This document shows positions 9,308 to 18,685 of a DNA stretch of 64,000 bases, one piece after another; position 1 is the first letter of the stretch, and each line of letters opens with the position of its first letter. The DNA is from Litorivita pollutaquae (GTDB lineage Bacteria > Pseudomonadota > Alphaproteobacteria > Rhodobacterales > Rhodobacteraceae): positions 434,001 through 498,000 of the forward strand of contig NZ_KZ826482.1 in assembly GCF_003205515.1 (NCBI RefSeq), written 5' to 3'. Below the pieces are notes generated by a model, which was given only the letters and a program-made list of their open reading frames with translations, was not told the origin of the DNA and ran no database searches. The position numbers and the translations under genes are program-made.

Positions 9308-10271
9308 CATGCCACACCCCGCCGCCAAATGGGCCGTCGTTTCGACGATCAAAGCGCCGACCGAGGACATTCTCGCCTTTGCCGCGCATCATCTCGATCT
9401 GGGGGCGCACCGGCTTTACCTGTATCTCGACGATGAAAACCCCGAAGCCAATGCCGCGCTTAAGGCGCATCCAAAAATCCGTGTCACCCAAACCGATGAA
9501 ACCTATTGGCGTCGCCATGGCACCCGCCCCGAGAAACATCAGGTGCGCCAAACCGCCAATGTGATGAATGCCTACACGAAAAAGGCGCATGAGGTCGATT
9601 TCATCACCCATATCGACGTTGATGAATTTCTCTGGCCCTCCCGCGATCTCGGTGCGCAACTGGCCGATCTGCCGCAATCGGCGTCCTGCGCCCGCGTCTG
9701 GCCGATTGAAGCACTCAGCAGCGAAGGTCAGAACGCGCCCGACGGGATCACATGGTTCAAATCCTGCGCCCGCAACCGTCAATCCCGCCTCAAGCAAACC
9801 GCCAAACTCTACCCGACCTATGGCACATATCTCAACGGCGGCTATCTCAGCCACGCCATGGGAAAACTCTTTATCCGCACCGGCATCGACGGGCTTAAAA
9901 TCCGTATCCACAACGTTTTCCTCGGTCAGGATACCAATCCCGGACTGGTTATTCTCGAAGAGACCGAACTGTGCCATCTGCATGCGAAAAACTGGGCCAA
10001 CTTTCGTGCCGCCTTCCGTTACCGCCACGCCAAAGGCAGCTACCGTGACGAATTGTCGGCAAACACCGCCAAAGACGGCACCGGATTGAACCTGCACCAG
10101 CTTTTCACCACCATTCTCGACGCTGAGGGCGAAGACGGGCTGCGCGCATTTTTCAATGAAGTCTGCCTGGCCACCCCGGATTTGCGCGCCGCGCTCGACC
10201 GCAAGGGCCATCTGCGCAGCATTGCACTGGACCTGCCCGCCAAACGCGCCCGCCATTTCCCGCGCGCCTGA
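9300..10271 (+). CDS. glycosyltransferase family 2-like protein (second of a tandem pair)
   Basis: About 323 residues, beginning MPDMPHPAAKWAVVSTIKAP. It has the same plan as its upstream neighbour: LGAHRLYLYLDDENPEAN, EKHQVRQTANVMNAY, then HIDVDEFLW for metal and sugar-nucleotide binding. The C-terminal half holds YGTYLNGGYLSHAMGKLFIRTG. The chosen ATG overlaps the preceding gene by 8 nt, which supports translational coupling. The pair arose by gene duplication but has diverged well beyond recent copying. The substrate is unknown. Confidence 0.83.
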   Translation: MPDMPHPAAKWAVVSTIKAPTEDILAFAAHHLDLGAHRLYLYLDDENPEANAALKAHPKIRVTQTDETYWRRHGTRPEKHQVRQTANVMNAYTKKAHEVDFITHIDVDEFLWPSRDLGAQLADLPQSASCARVWPIEALSSEGQNAPDGITWFKSCARNRQSRLKQTAKLYPTYGTYLNGGYLSHAMGKLFIRTGIDGLKIRIHNVFLGQDTNPGLVILEETELCHLHAKNWANFRAAFRYRHAKGSYRDELSANTAKDGTGLNLHQLFTTILDAEGEDGLRAFFNEVCLATPDLRAALDRKGHLRSIALDLPAKRARHFPRA

Positions 10272-10557
10272 GCTGCCCGCCTCTCCCTGCCAACGCAGCG
10301 CCGCCCTGCGGGGCCGCTCTGCACCTTTCTGCTTTCTGAAAATATCCCCGCCGGAGGCGCAAACATGCCCCGCACGATCCCGCCACCGCAGCGCCACATC
10401 CGTGCATATCAGCCAAACCCTTGTGATCATTGACCCTCGCGCGACTTTTCGCTACATCTGCGCCGTGGGTCGCAAGATGTGGATAACCACTGGGCCAAAG
10501 GGGCCTGACCCCAGATAGATGTGCGGGCCAAGCTATGTCCGCAAACCACGGATAAGC
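10272..10557. other. intergenic region with a possible dispersed motif
   Basis: 286 nt between the second glycosyltransferase and the helicase. It should hold the helicase promoter. At 10329-10360 it contains TTTCTGAAAATATCCCC followed by GCCGGAGGCGC. From memory, very similar GC-rich plus TTTT/AAAA blocks recur between genes in Rhodobacteraceae genomes, but only this copy occurs in the window. No gene is supported here. Confidence 0.35.
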
Positions 10558-12225
10558 ATGACAAAATTTACTGATCTCAATCTAAACCCCAAGGTCCTCA
10601 AAGCCATCGCCGAGGCTGGCTATGAAAGCCCCACGCCGATCCAAGCGGGTGCGATTCCCCCGGCTCTCGAAGGCAAGGACGTGCTTGGCATCGCGCAAAC
10701 CGGCACCGGCAAAACCGCCAGCTTCACGCTGCCGATGATTACGATGCTGGCCCGGGGCCGCGCCCGCGCCCGTATGCCGCGCAGCCTTGTGCTTTGCCCG
10801 ACCCGCGAATTGGCCGCGCAGGTGGCTGAAAACTTCGACACCTACACCAAGCATCTCAAGCTGACCAAAGCTCTGCTCATCGGCGGTGTCTCGTTCAAAG
10901 AGCAAGACCAATTGATCGATCGCGGCGTTGACGTTCTGATTGCCACCCCCGGCCGGCTTCTCGACCATTTCGAACGCGGCAAATTGTTGCTGACCGGCGT
11001 GCAGATCATGGTGGTGGACGAAGCTGACCGGATGCTCGACATGGGGTTCATCCCCGATATCGAACGCATCTTCTCGCTGACGCCCTTCACCCGCCAAACC
11101 CTGTTTTTCTCGGCCACGATGGCGCCGGAAATCGAGCGGATCACCAATACTTTCCTCTCGGCACCGGCCCGCATCGAAGTGGCGCGCCAAGCCACCGCAT
11201 CGGAAAATATCACCCAAGGCGTAGTCATGTTCAAAGCCTCGCGTAAAGACCGCGAAGCCAGCGAAAAGCGCAAGTTGTTGCGTGACCTGATCGAATCCGA
11301 AGGCGACAAATGCCGCAACGCGATCATCTTCTGCAATCGCAAACTGGACGTGGATGCGGTTGCAAAATCGATGAAAAAATACGGCCTCGACGCCGCGCCG
11401 ATCCATGGCGACCTGGAGCAATCGGCACGGATGCGCACGTTGGATGCCTTCCGCGACGGCACGCTGCGCTTCCTTGTGGCCTCGGATGTGGCCGCGCGCG
11501 GGCTCGACATCCCGAACGTCAGCCATGTGTTCAACTTCGATGTGCCAAGCCACGCCGAAGATTACGTCCACCGCATCGGTCGCACCGGCCGCGCCGGTAA
11601 AGACGGCACTGCCATCATGATTTGCGTCCCGCGTGACGAGAAAAACTTCGAAGATGTTGAACGTCTTGTGCAAAGCACGATCCCGCGTCTTGCCATTCCC
11701 GGCGCGCTGCAACCGCAAAAGGACGCCAAACCCGAAACGCCCTCCGAAGAAACGCCCGCCGCCACAACACCGGCCGACACCGCCGATGAGCAACCCGGCG
11801 GCGATGAAGCAGGCGAAGCGCAACCCACCAATGCGCAAAGCGCGGCCGCCCAAGCAGCAGAGGGCGAAAAAGATGGTGAAACCAAACCCCGCCGCCGCAC
11901 CCGCGGCGGGCGTGGTCGCATGCGTAAAGAGGACGACACCACCACCGCAGAGGCCGCCGCGCCGGCAGAGGCGCCCGAGGCCGCAGTAACAACAACGACC
12001 AGCGATGCCAGCGACGCTCCACAGCAAGACGCCGCCCCTGCAGCGCCGGAAGAGAACACATCCGCCGCAGCCGAAGAAAAACCACGCCGCAGCCGGGGTG
12101 GACGCGGGCGGTCGCGCTCGAATGACAATGACGGTGGAGGACGCGACAACAATCGTGTCGTCGGAATGGGCGGGCATATGCCCTCGTTCATCGAATTCAG
12201 CTTTGATGAGCGCCGCACCTCATAA
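10558..12225 (+). CDS. DEAD-box ATP-dependent RNA helicase (RhlE-like) with a basic low-complexity tail
   Basis: About 555 residues. The helicase core (about 1-380) shows the Q motif (FTDLNLNPKVLKAI...TPIQ), motif I AQTGTGKT, Ia PTRELA, II VDEADRMLD, III SAT, and motif VI HRIGRTGRAG. The tail (about 390-540) is rich in Ala, Pro, Glu and Thr and carries two Arg/Gly blocks, RRRTRGGRGR and RRSRGGRGRSRS, which probably bind RNA. It unwinds RNA in ribosome assembly or mRNA decay. The start MTKFTDLNL was chosen because it matches family N-termini; an upstream in-frame ATG at 10519 is less likely. Confidence 0.93.
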   Translation: MTKFTDLNLNPKVLKAIAEAGYESPTPIQAGAIPPALEGKDVLGIAQTGTGKTASFTLPMITMLARGRARARMPRSLVLCPTRELAAQVAENFDTYTKHLKLTKALLIGGVSFKEQDQLIDRGVDVLIATPGRLLDHFERGKLLLTGVQIMVVDEADRMLDMGFIPDIERIFSLTPFTRQTLFFSATMAPEIERITNTFLSAPARIEVARQATASENITQGVVMFKASRKDREASEKRKLLRDLIESEGDKCRNAIIFCNRKLDVDAVAKSMKKYGLDAAPIHGDLEQSARMRTLDAFRDGTLRFLVASDVAARGLDIPNVSHVFNFDVPSHAEDYVHRIGRTGRAGKDGTAIMICVPRDEKNFEDVERLVQSTIPRLAIPGALQPQKDAKPETPSEETPAATTPADTADEQPGGDEAGEAQPTNAQSAAAQAAEGEKDGETKPRRRTRGGRGRMRKEDDTTTAEAAAPAEAPEAAVTTTTSDASDAPQQDAAPAAPEENTSAAAEEKPRRSRGGRGRSRSNDNDGGGRDNNRVVGMGGHMPSFIEFSFDERRTS

Positions 12226-12254
12226 CGTCAACTTGAACTCTGGTAATATTTCGA

Positions 12255-12282
12255 CGCCTCCGCATTGTTGCGGGGGCGTTTT
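12255..12282 (+). terminator. intrinsic terminator after the helicase gene
   Basis: A 9-bp stem (CGCCTCCGC/GCGGGGGCG, one G-U pair) with loop ATTGTT is followed directly by TTTT. It lies 30 nt after the helicase stop codon. Confidence 0.85.
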
Positions 12283-12384
12283 GCATTTCCCCGAACGCAT
12301 GTGCACCGCAGACGGCGCAACAAGGTGAAAACCACGTCAGGCGTTGCCCCGATCTCATTGTAAAATCAACACCGAAACCGCAAA

Positions 12385-12418
12385 GGGCCGCAGGTGTGAT
12401 CCACCTACGGCCCTTTTT
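12385..12418. terminator. bidirectional terminator between helicase and rnj
   Basis: A 12-bp stem (GGGCCGTAGGTG/CACCTGCGGCCC on the minus strand) has a 5-nt loop. It is flanked by AAA on one side and TTTTT on the other. It can stop minus-strand transcription coming out of rnj (stop at 12440) and plus-strand read-through from the helicase gene. It marks the end of the long nuo-birA-coaX-rnj unit. Confidence 0.85.
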
Positions 12419-12439
12419 CATGACTGCAATGACCCGCTG

Positions 12440-14113
12440 CTAGGCGCTTAGACGGCTGATCACCACGGTGACCTCGGGTTTTTTGCCAATCTCGCTTTGA
12501 GTCGATTTGCGCGTCAACGTCCGCAACTCTTTTTCCAAGCGCACGTCATCGCGCAGGGTCTTGGCGTTGGCCCGACCCAAAAACTGGCTCAGATCTTCTT
12601 CGAGCACGTCTTGCAATGGCGCACGGCTGCGGCCGGTTTCGGCCAATCCCATGATTTCGACCCATGCATCGCCAAGCGGTTGGTCCTCTTCGTCAATAAT
12701 GACGTTGACCATCACATGCCCGTTGAGCGCCATACGAATCCGGTCGCGCACAATGCCATCGAGCGCCCCGATCTGCACCGAGCCATCCAAATAGGTGCGG
12801 CCGGTTTCGATATATTCGGCCACTTTGGGCGCATTGCCCGACAGGTCGATCATCATGCCATTCACCGCCAAAATCGACGCACGGCCTTTGCTTTGCGACA
12901 ATTTCACATGCTCGCGCAAATGCCGGTGTTCCCCATGCATCGGGATCACCACCTGCGGGTTCACGATCTCTTGCATCCGTTCCAGATCCGGGCGGTTGGC
13001 GTGCCCCGAGACATGATAATGCCCGCCACTGTTTTCATCGACGACATCCACGCCTTTTTCGGAGAACATATTGATGATGCGAATAACGCCCTTCTCGTTG
13101 CCCGGAATGGTTTTCGAGCTGAACAAGAAGGTATCGCCCTCTTTCAAGGTAATCCCCATATATTTGCCGTTGGCCAACTGCGCCGAGGCAGCGCGGCGCT
13201 CCCCCTGGCTTCCGGTGACCAAAAGCATGACATTCTCGCGCGGCATGGAATTGACGTCCTCGGGCGGGATCACCGTCGGGAAATCCTTAAGCACCCCGGT
13301 TTCAATCGACGCCTCGACCATCCGGCGCATCGCACGGCCCAACAGGCAAATCGACCGCCCCGCTGCGACGCCTGCGTCGGCCAATGTTTTGACCCGCGCC
13401 ACATTCGACGCGAACGTCGTGGCGACCACCATGCCGGACGCATCCGCCACCATTTTGATGATCTCGGGCCCAACCGACACTTCGCTGCGGCCCGCATGGG
13501 GCGAGAAGACATTCGTCGAATCGCAGATCATCGCCTTGACGCCATCTTTGGCCACATCGGCCCAAAGATCGGGATCGAAGGCTTCGCCAACGATAGGCGT
13601 TTCGTCCAATTTGAAATCGCCGGTATGGATCACACGGCCCGCAGGCGTGTCAATCGCCAACCCGGCGCTTTCAGGGATCGAATGCGAGATCGGCACGAAA
13701 CCAACGGTAAAGGGGCCGGTTTTAACGGTTTCCGGCCAAGTGCCCGCAATCCGCACGGCCTTTTCGGCAATGCCATATTCGGCCAACTTGCCGCGTGCCA
13801 GATTGGCGGTAAAGGGCCGCGCATAGATCGGCGCGCCGAGGCGTTCATACAAATGGCCCACCGCACCGATGTGATCTTCATGCGCGTGGGTGATGAACAC
13901 CGCCTCAAGACGGTTTTTGCGTTCCTCAAGCCATTTGATATCCGGCAAGATCAAATCGACCCCCGGCGTGCCGTCCATATCGGGAAAGGCAACGCCCAAA
14001 TCGACAAGGATCAAGCGTTCCTCATCGGGTTTCCCGTAGCCATAGACATAGGCATTCATGCCAATTTCACCCGCCCCGCCGAGGGGAAGATAGATAAAAC
14101 GTTCACTGCTCAT
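12440..14113 (-). CDS. rnj: ribonuclease J
   Basis: A 557-residue metallo-beta-lactamase/beta-CASP nuclease. It shows THAHEDHIGAVGHL, the metal motif, near residue 75; VIHTGDFKLDE; the beta-CASP region with CDSTNVFSPHAGRSE; and the late motifs GHANRPDLE and MHGEHRHL. The length fits RNase J. It acts as a 5'-3' exo- and endoribonuclease in RNA maturation and decay. It starts 6 nt after the coaX stop and is the last gene before a bidirectional terminator, so it may be read partly from the nuo operon. Confidence 0.95.
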   Translation of the reverse strand: MSSERFIYLPLGGAGEIGMNAYVYGYGKPDEERLILVDLGVAFPDMDGTPGVDLILPDIKWLEERKNRLEAVFITHAHEDHIGAVGHLYERLGAPIYARPFTANLARGKLAEYGIAEKAVRIAGTWPETVKTGPFTVGFVPISHSIPESAGLAIDTPAGRVIHTGDFKLDETPIVGEAFDPDLWADVAKDGVKAMICDSTNVFSPHAGRSEVSVGPEIIKMVADASGMVVATTFASNVARVKTLADAGVAAGRSICLLGRAMRRMVEASIETGVLKDFPTVIPPEDVNSMPRENVMLLVTGSQGERRAASAQLANGKYMGITLKEGDTFLFSSKTIPGNEKGVIRIINMFSEKGVDVVDENSGGHYHVSGHANRPDLERMQEIVNPQVVIPMHGEHRHLREHVKLSQSKGRASILAVNGMMIDLSGNAPKVAEYIETGRTYLDGSVQIGALDGIVRDRIRMALNGHVMVNVIIDEEDQPLGDAWVEIMGLAETGRSRAPLQDVLEEDLSQFLGRANAKTLRDDVRLEKELRTLTRKSTQSEIGKKPEVTVVISRLSA

Positions 14114-14119
14114 AAGCGG

Positions 14120-14890
14120 TTATTTTTCCTTGTTATATTCGTAAATCACGGTCAATCCGTGCATGGTTAGGTCATCTTCAAAGGCATCGAATAACGCATG
14201 CCCCTGCTGGAATAATGGCGCCAGCCCGCCTGTTGATATAACTTTCATCGGGCGGCTGAACTCCGCCTTGATCTGTTCGCAGATGCCATTCACGAGGCCG
14301 ACATAGCCCCAAAAGACACCCGATTGCATACAATCGATTGTGTTGGTTCCTATCACACGCGCGGGCTTTGTCACATCTACATGTGGCAACGCTGCGGCGG
14401 CTTCGTGCAGCGCCCGCAAGGACAGGTTCACCCCCGGCGCGATCGCTCCGCCAATATAGGCACCGTCCTGATCCGCCACATCAAATGTTGTCGCCGTGCC
14501 GAAATCCACGATGATCAAATCCCCACCATGACGGTCATATCCCGCCACGGTATTAACCAACCGGTCCGGCCCCACGGTCGTTCCCGCATCCACGCGCATG
14601 CCCACCGGCAGGGCACATTCGGGCTTGCCCACCACCAAAGGCCGACAGCCAAAATAACGGTCAGACAGCACCCGCAAGTTGAACACCACCCGCGGCACCG
14701 TCGATGAGATGATCACCGCATTGATATCCATTGTGATCTTGTGATGGCTGAGCAGCGTCGAGAGCCATACGAAATACTGATCGGCGGTGCGGCGTTGATC
14801 CGTCGCTGTGCGCATGGTGCACAGAAATTGTTCGCCGTCCCATATCGAGAAAACCGTATTGGTGTTGCCGCAATCGATGGCCAAAAGCAT
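14120..14890 (-). CDS. coaX: type III pantothenate kinase
   Basis: 256 residues. The N-terminal phosphate-binding motif IDCGNTNTVFS and the central DFGTATTFDV, with PDRLVN before it, identify the CoaX kinase (ASKHA fold), which makes 4'-phosphopantothenate, the first step of coenzyme A synthesis. This type is insensitive to CoA feedback and needs a monovalent cation. It lies between birA (17 nt upstream) and rnj (6 nt downstream) on the same strand, an arrangement common in Rhodobacterales. Confidence 0.95.
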   Translation of the reverse strand: MLLAIDCGNTNTVFSIWDGEQFLCTMRTATDQRRTADQYFVWLSTLLSHHKITMDINAVIISSTVPRVVFNLRVLSDRYFGCRPLVVGKPECALPVGMRVDAGTTVGPDRLVNTVAGYDRHGGDLIIVDFGTATTFDVADQDGAYIGGAIAPGVNLSLRALHEAAAALPHVDVTKPARVIGTNTIDCMQSGVFWGYVGLVNGICEQIKAEFSRPMKVISTGGLAPLFQQGHALFDAFEDDLTMHGLTVIYEYNKEK

Positions 14891-14907
14891 GGGCGCGCGC
14901 CCTCCCG

Positions 14908-15702
14908 TCAGAAGAATACCTCGGCCGCCGCGATGGTGTGGCGACCGGTGTCTGTGGATAGAACAAGATTGCCGGCGGCGTCCACCGTCTCGAAGCGGCC
15001 CTTTTGTTCATGCCGCATGGTCCGGGCGGTGATCTCTTCACCAAGCCGTGCCGCACGTGCAAGCCATGCGCGGCGGATCGGTTCGAACCCGTAATCACGA
15101 AACCGTTGTTCGAACCGGGCATAAGAGGCGGCGAGCAACGTCAAGAATGCTTCGGGCGTGATCCGCGTTCCGGTTTCAGCGGCAAGACTGACGGGGCGCA
15201 CTGCGCCTTCTTCCACCTGACCCGTATTGGGGGCTTCTGCAAGATTGATGCCAATACCGATCGCGATATGCGACACGGTGCCCCCTGCCGCGCCCGCGCT
15301 TTCGAGCAAAATCCCCGCAACCTTGCCGCCTTTCAACAGCACATCATTCGGCCATTTCAAAGCAAAGAGATCGCTGCGCCCTGTCGCGGCGCAGAATGCT
15401 TCGTCCAAAGCCACCGCCGCGATAAAGCTGCGCAGGGCGACCTGATCAGGGGACTCGGTGGGGCGCATGACCAAGGTCGCGGCAAAGTTACCCGCCGGCA
15501 TGGACCACGCGCGTCCGCGTCGTCCGCGCGCGGAGGATTGGGATTTGGCAAGAATCCATTCGGGACCAGAAATTTCGGGCGCGATGCGGGCGGCTTCGGC
15601 ATTGGTGCTGTCGACCTGTGCCAGAATGCGCCGCCCGTAACCGACGGGCCAATCCGGCCCTGCGGGTATTTCGATCTCCGGCGGAGTATGATCAGTTGAC
15701 AA
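14908..15702 (-). CDS. birA: biotin--[acetyl-CoA-carboxylase] ligase (no DNA-binding domain)
   Basis: About 264 residues with the biotin-protein-ligase core: QVDSTNAEA, the biotinyl-AMP loop [18 protein letters not shown] and [10 protein letters not shown], plus a short C-terminal domain. There is no N-terminal helix-turn-helix, so it is an enzyme only and not a repressor. No ATG fits. The best start is TTG at 15702 ([13 protein letters not shown]), which overlaps the end of nuoN by 11 nt; the frame further upstream is out-of-frame nuoN sequence. It biotinylates carboxylase subunits such as the MccA encoded at 36.6 kb. Confidence 0.9.
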   Translation of the reverse strand: MSTDHTPPEIEIPAGPDWPVGYGRRILAQVDSTNAEAARIAPEISGPEWILAKSQSSARGRRGRAWSMPAGNFAATLVMRPTESPDQVALRSFIAAVALDEAFCAATGRSDLFALKWPNDVLLKGGKVAGILLESAGAAGGTVSHIAIGIGINLAEAPNTGQVEEGAVRPVSLAAETGTRITPEAFLTLLAASYARFEQRFRDYGFEPIRRAWLARAARLGEEITARTMRHEQKGRFETVDAAGNLVLSTDTGRHTIAAAEVFF

Positions 15703-17128
15703 GAGTTGCCGCCGCCGCCTCTGCCGCGCCCTCAACCCCGAACATCCATGCCGAACCAATGAGCATCACAGCAGCAGTGGCGACCAGAAAACCCCACAAA
15801 ATGGGCGATTTGTTCGTATCGAGATGCGCGCCCTCTTCGCCGAAATACATGTAGTAGACAATGCGAAGATAATAGAACGCACCAATCACCGAAGCGATCA
15901 CACCGGCCACCGCGAGCCATCCCAGACCCGCGTCATAGGCGGCGCGCAGCACATAGAATTTACCGAAGAACCCGAGGAACGGCGGCACGCCTGCCAATGA
16001 GAACATCAAGAACAGCACCGCCATTGCCCGACCCGGATGGGCGCGGGCAAACAGATTGAGGCTGGCGATATCGGTGACCGGCTCGCCGTCGCGCTCCATC
16101 GTCAGGATGAAAGCAAAGGTGCCGACATTCATCGTCACGTAGATCACCATATAGATCAGCAAGGCTTGCACGCCAAAAGCCGTGCCCGCCGCGAGGCCCA
16201 TCAGGGCAAACCCCATATGGGCGATCGAGGAATAGGCCATCAGACGTTTGATGTTGGTTTGTCCGATTGCCGCCACGGCGCCGAGGAACATCGACAACAC
16301 CGCCATAAGCGCGATGATTTGCTGCCAATCGCCAACAACGCCGCCAAAGGCATCATGCAAGACCCGCGCCAACAAGGCCATCGCTGCCATTTTCGGGGCG
16401 GTGGCGAAAAACGCGGTGATCGGGGTCGGCGCCCCCTCATAGACGTCCGGCGTCCACATGTGGAACGGCACGGCAGAGACTTTGAACGCAAGGCCCGCCG
16501 TGACAAAGACAAGCCCAAACAACAGCCCCAAAGGCGCATTACCGCTGGCCGCATCAATGATACCGGAGAACAATGTTGTCCCCGCATAGCCGTAGGTGAG
16601 CGAGGCACCGTAAAGCAACAGGCCCGAACTCAACGCGCCAAGAACGAAATACTTCATCCCCGCTTCGGTGGATCTTACGCTGTCGCGGCGCAAAGACGCC
16701 ACCACATAAAGCGCTAGAGATTGCAGCTCCAAGCCCATGTAAAGCGCCATCAAATCACCGGCCGACACCATCATCATCATGCCGACAACCGACAAGGACA
16801 CCAAAACCGGATACTCAAACCGTAGCAAATTGCGGCGGGACATATAGTCTTGGCCCATGACCAGAACCGCAGCGCCGGACACCAGAATTGTCACTTTGGC
16901 GAAACGGGCGAAGGCATCGTCTTTGAACATGCCGCCAAAGGCGTCATGCGTGCCGCCGCTGCCAAGGCCGATCCATGCCGCCAGCAAAACAAACAGCCCT
17001 GCCGTCAGCCAGACGAGCGGCCCGGCGATCTTGTCCTTACCGGTGTAGACCGCCCCGACCAATGCCACCATGGCATAGATCGACAGAATAATTTCCGGCG
17101 CGATTGTGTTCAGATCAGCCTGGATCAT
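15692..17128 (-). CDS. nuoN: NADH-quinone oxidoreductase subunit N
   Basis: 478 residues and about 14 membrane helices, an antiporter-like proton channel subunit in the complex I membrane arm. Typical features are the [18 protein letters not shown] helix with its key Lys, the [26 protein letters not shown] motif, and [18 protein letters not shown]. It is the last nuo gene, 15 nt after nuoM. Its 3' end overlaps the inferred birA start. Confidence 0.96.
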   Translation of the reverse strand: MIQADLNTIAPEIILSIYAMVALVGAVYTGKDKIAGPLVWLTAGLFVLLAAWIGLGSGGTHDAFGGMFKDDAFARFAKVTILVSGAAVLVMGQDYMSRRNLLRFEYPVLVSLSVVGMMMMVSAGDLMALYMGLELQSLALYVVASLRRDSVRSTEAGMKYFVLGALSSGLLLYGASLTYGYAGTTLFSGIIDAASGNAPLGLLFGLVFVTAGLAFKVSAVPFHMWTPDVYEGAPTPITAFFATAPKMAAMALLARVLHDAFGGVVGDWQQIIALMAVLSMFLGAVAAIGQTNIKRLMAYSSIAHMGFALMGLAAGTAFGVQALLIYMVIYVTMNVGTFAFILTMERDGEPVTDIASLNLFARAHPGRAMAVLFLMFSLAGVPPFLGFFGKFYVLRAAYDAGLGWLAVAGVIASVIGAFYYLRIVYYMYFGEEGAHLDTNKSPILWGFLVATAAVMLIGSAWMFGVEGAAEAAAATLVN

Positions 17129-17143
17129 ATCTCAGGGCTCCCG

Positions 17144-18685
17144 TCAGTGGGACGCGGTCATGCCAGCCGCAGGGGCGTGGGCAAGAGCCGTGTCAATATT
17201 GGATACCAGCGCCTCAACCGAGGGGCCGATGATGTCGGTGACAAGCGCGGGATACACCCCGAGCAAGAGCGTCATGACGACGAGCGGCGCAAAGATCGCC
17301 TTTTCGCGCGAAGTCATGTCACGGATGGTTTTGAGGCTTTCCTTGATCAGATCGCCCAGCATCACGCGGCGATAGAGCCACAGTGCATAGCAGGCCGAGA
17401 AGATCACACCCGAAGCCGCCACAACAGCAACCCATGTGTTGACCTGGAAAATCCCCATCAAGACAAGAAATTCGCCAATGAACCCCGAAGTGCCCGGCAG
17501 GCCGACGTTCGCCATGGTGAAGAACATGAAGATCAACGCATAGGCCGGCATCCGGTTCACCAACCCGCCATAGGCGTCGATCTCACGGGTGTGCATCCGG
17601 TCATAGATCACGCCCACGCAAAGGAACAGCGCACCCGAGATAAAGCCGTGGGAGATCATTTGGAAGATCGCACCATCCACACCTTGTTGGTTGGCGGCGA
17701 AAATCCCCATGGTCACATACCCCATGTGAGCAACAGAACTATAGGCGATGAGCTTTTTCATATCCTCTTGCACAAGCGCCACGAGCGATGTGTAGACGAT
17801 GGCAATCGCAGACAGCCAAAACACCATCGGCGCAAGCAGATCCGACGCAATCGGGAACATCGGCAGCGAGAACCGCAAGAAGCCATAGCCGCCCATCTTC
17901 AACAAGATCGCCGCCAGAACCACCGAACCTGCGGTCGGGGCCTGCACGTGCGCGTCAGGAAGCCACGTATGCACCGGCCACATCGGCATTTTCACCGCCA
18001 GAGAGGCGAAGAACGCGAGGAACAGCAAGGTTTGCATACCGCCGACAATCTGCATCCCGAAGAGGCTGAAGGTTTCCGATCCAAATTGATGGGTCAGAAG
18101 CGTCGGAATGTCGGTCGTGCCGGCATCCGCATACATCGCCACCATCGCCACAAGCATCAAAACCGATCCGAGGAACGTATAGAGGAAGAATTTGAACGAG
18201 GCATAAATCCGGTTCGCACCACCCCAAATACCGATGATCAGGAACATCGGAATAAGGCCCGCTTCGAAGAAGACATAGAAGAGCACCAGATCCAGCGCCA
18301 TGAACACGCCAAGCATCAGCGTTTCCAAAAGCAGGAAGGCGATCATATATTCTTTGACGCGCGTCTCTACATTCCAGCTCGCTGCGATGACCAAGGGCAT
18401 CATGAAGGTCGTGAGCAATACAAACAGCACCGAAATACCGTCAACGCCCATTTTATATTTCAAACCCGCAACCCATGCGCGTTCTTCGACGAATTGAAAC
18501 CCGGTATTCGCCGGATCGAATTCGGCCAGAATGAACAGCGAGACAAGGAAGGTCAGCGCCGTGGCGATAAGCGCCACCCATTTCGCATTGCGATTGGCCG
18601 CCGCATCCGAGCCGCGCAAAAACACCGCAAGGATCAACGCTGCAAGCGCCGGCAGGAAGGTGACGATGGAAAGAAGGTTATCCAT
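17144..18685 (-). CDS. nuoM: NADH-quinone oxidoreductase subunit M
   Basis: 513 residues and about 14 membrane helices. It is the second antiporter-like subunit. [33 protein letters not shown] and [18 protein letters not shown] hold the conserved proton-path Lys and His residues. The start [10 protein letters not shown] at 18685 was chosen because it forms a TAATG overlap with the nuoL stop; an ATG ten codons upstream lies inside nuoL. Confidence 0.96.
   Translation of the reverse strand: MDNLLSIVTFLPALAALILAVFLRGSDAAANRNAKWVALIATALTFLVSLFILAEFDPANTGFQFVEERAWVAGLKYKMGVDGISVLFVLLTTFMMPLVIAASWNVETRVKEYMIAFLLLETLMLGVFMALDLVLFYVFFEAGLIPMFLIIGIWGGANRIYASFKFFLYTFLGSVLMLVAMVAMYADAGTTDIPTLLTHQFGSETFSLFGMQIVGGMQTLLFLAFFASLAVKMPMWPVHTWLPDAHVQAPTAGSVVLAAILLKMGGYGFLRFSLPMFPIASDLLAPMVFWLSAIAIVYTSLVALVQEDMKKLIAYSSVAHMGYVTMGIFAANQQGVDGAIFQMISHGFISGALFLCVGVIYDRMHTREIDAYGGLVNRMPAYALIFMFFTMANVGLPGTSGFIGEFLVLMGIFQVNTWVAVVAASGVIFSACYALWLYRRVMLGDLIKESLKTIRDMTSREKAIFAPLVVMTLLLGVYPALVTDIIGPSVEALVSNIDTALAHAPAAGMTASH

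Noticed and set aside
15065-15085. GGTTCGAACCC string resembling a tRNA T-arm
   Set aside because: It lies inside the conserved birA reading frame ([10 protein letters not shown]) with no cloverleaf around it.
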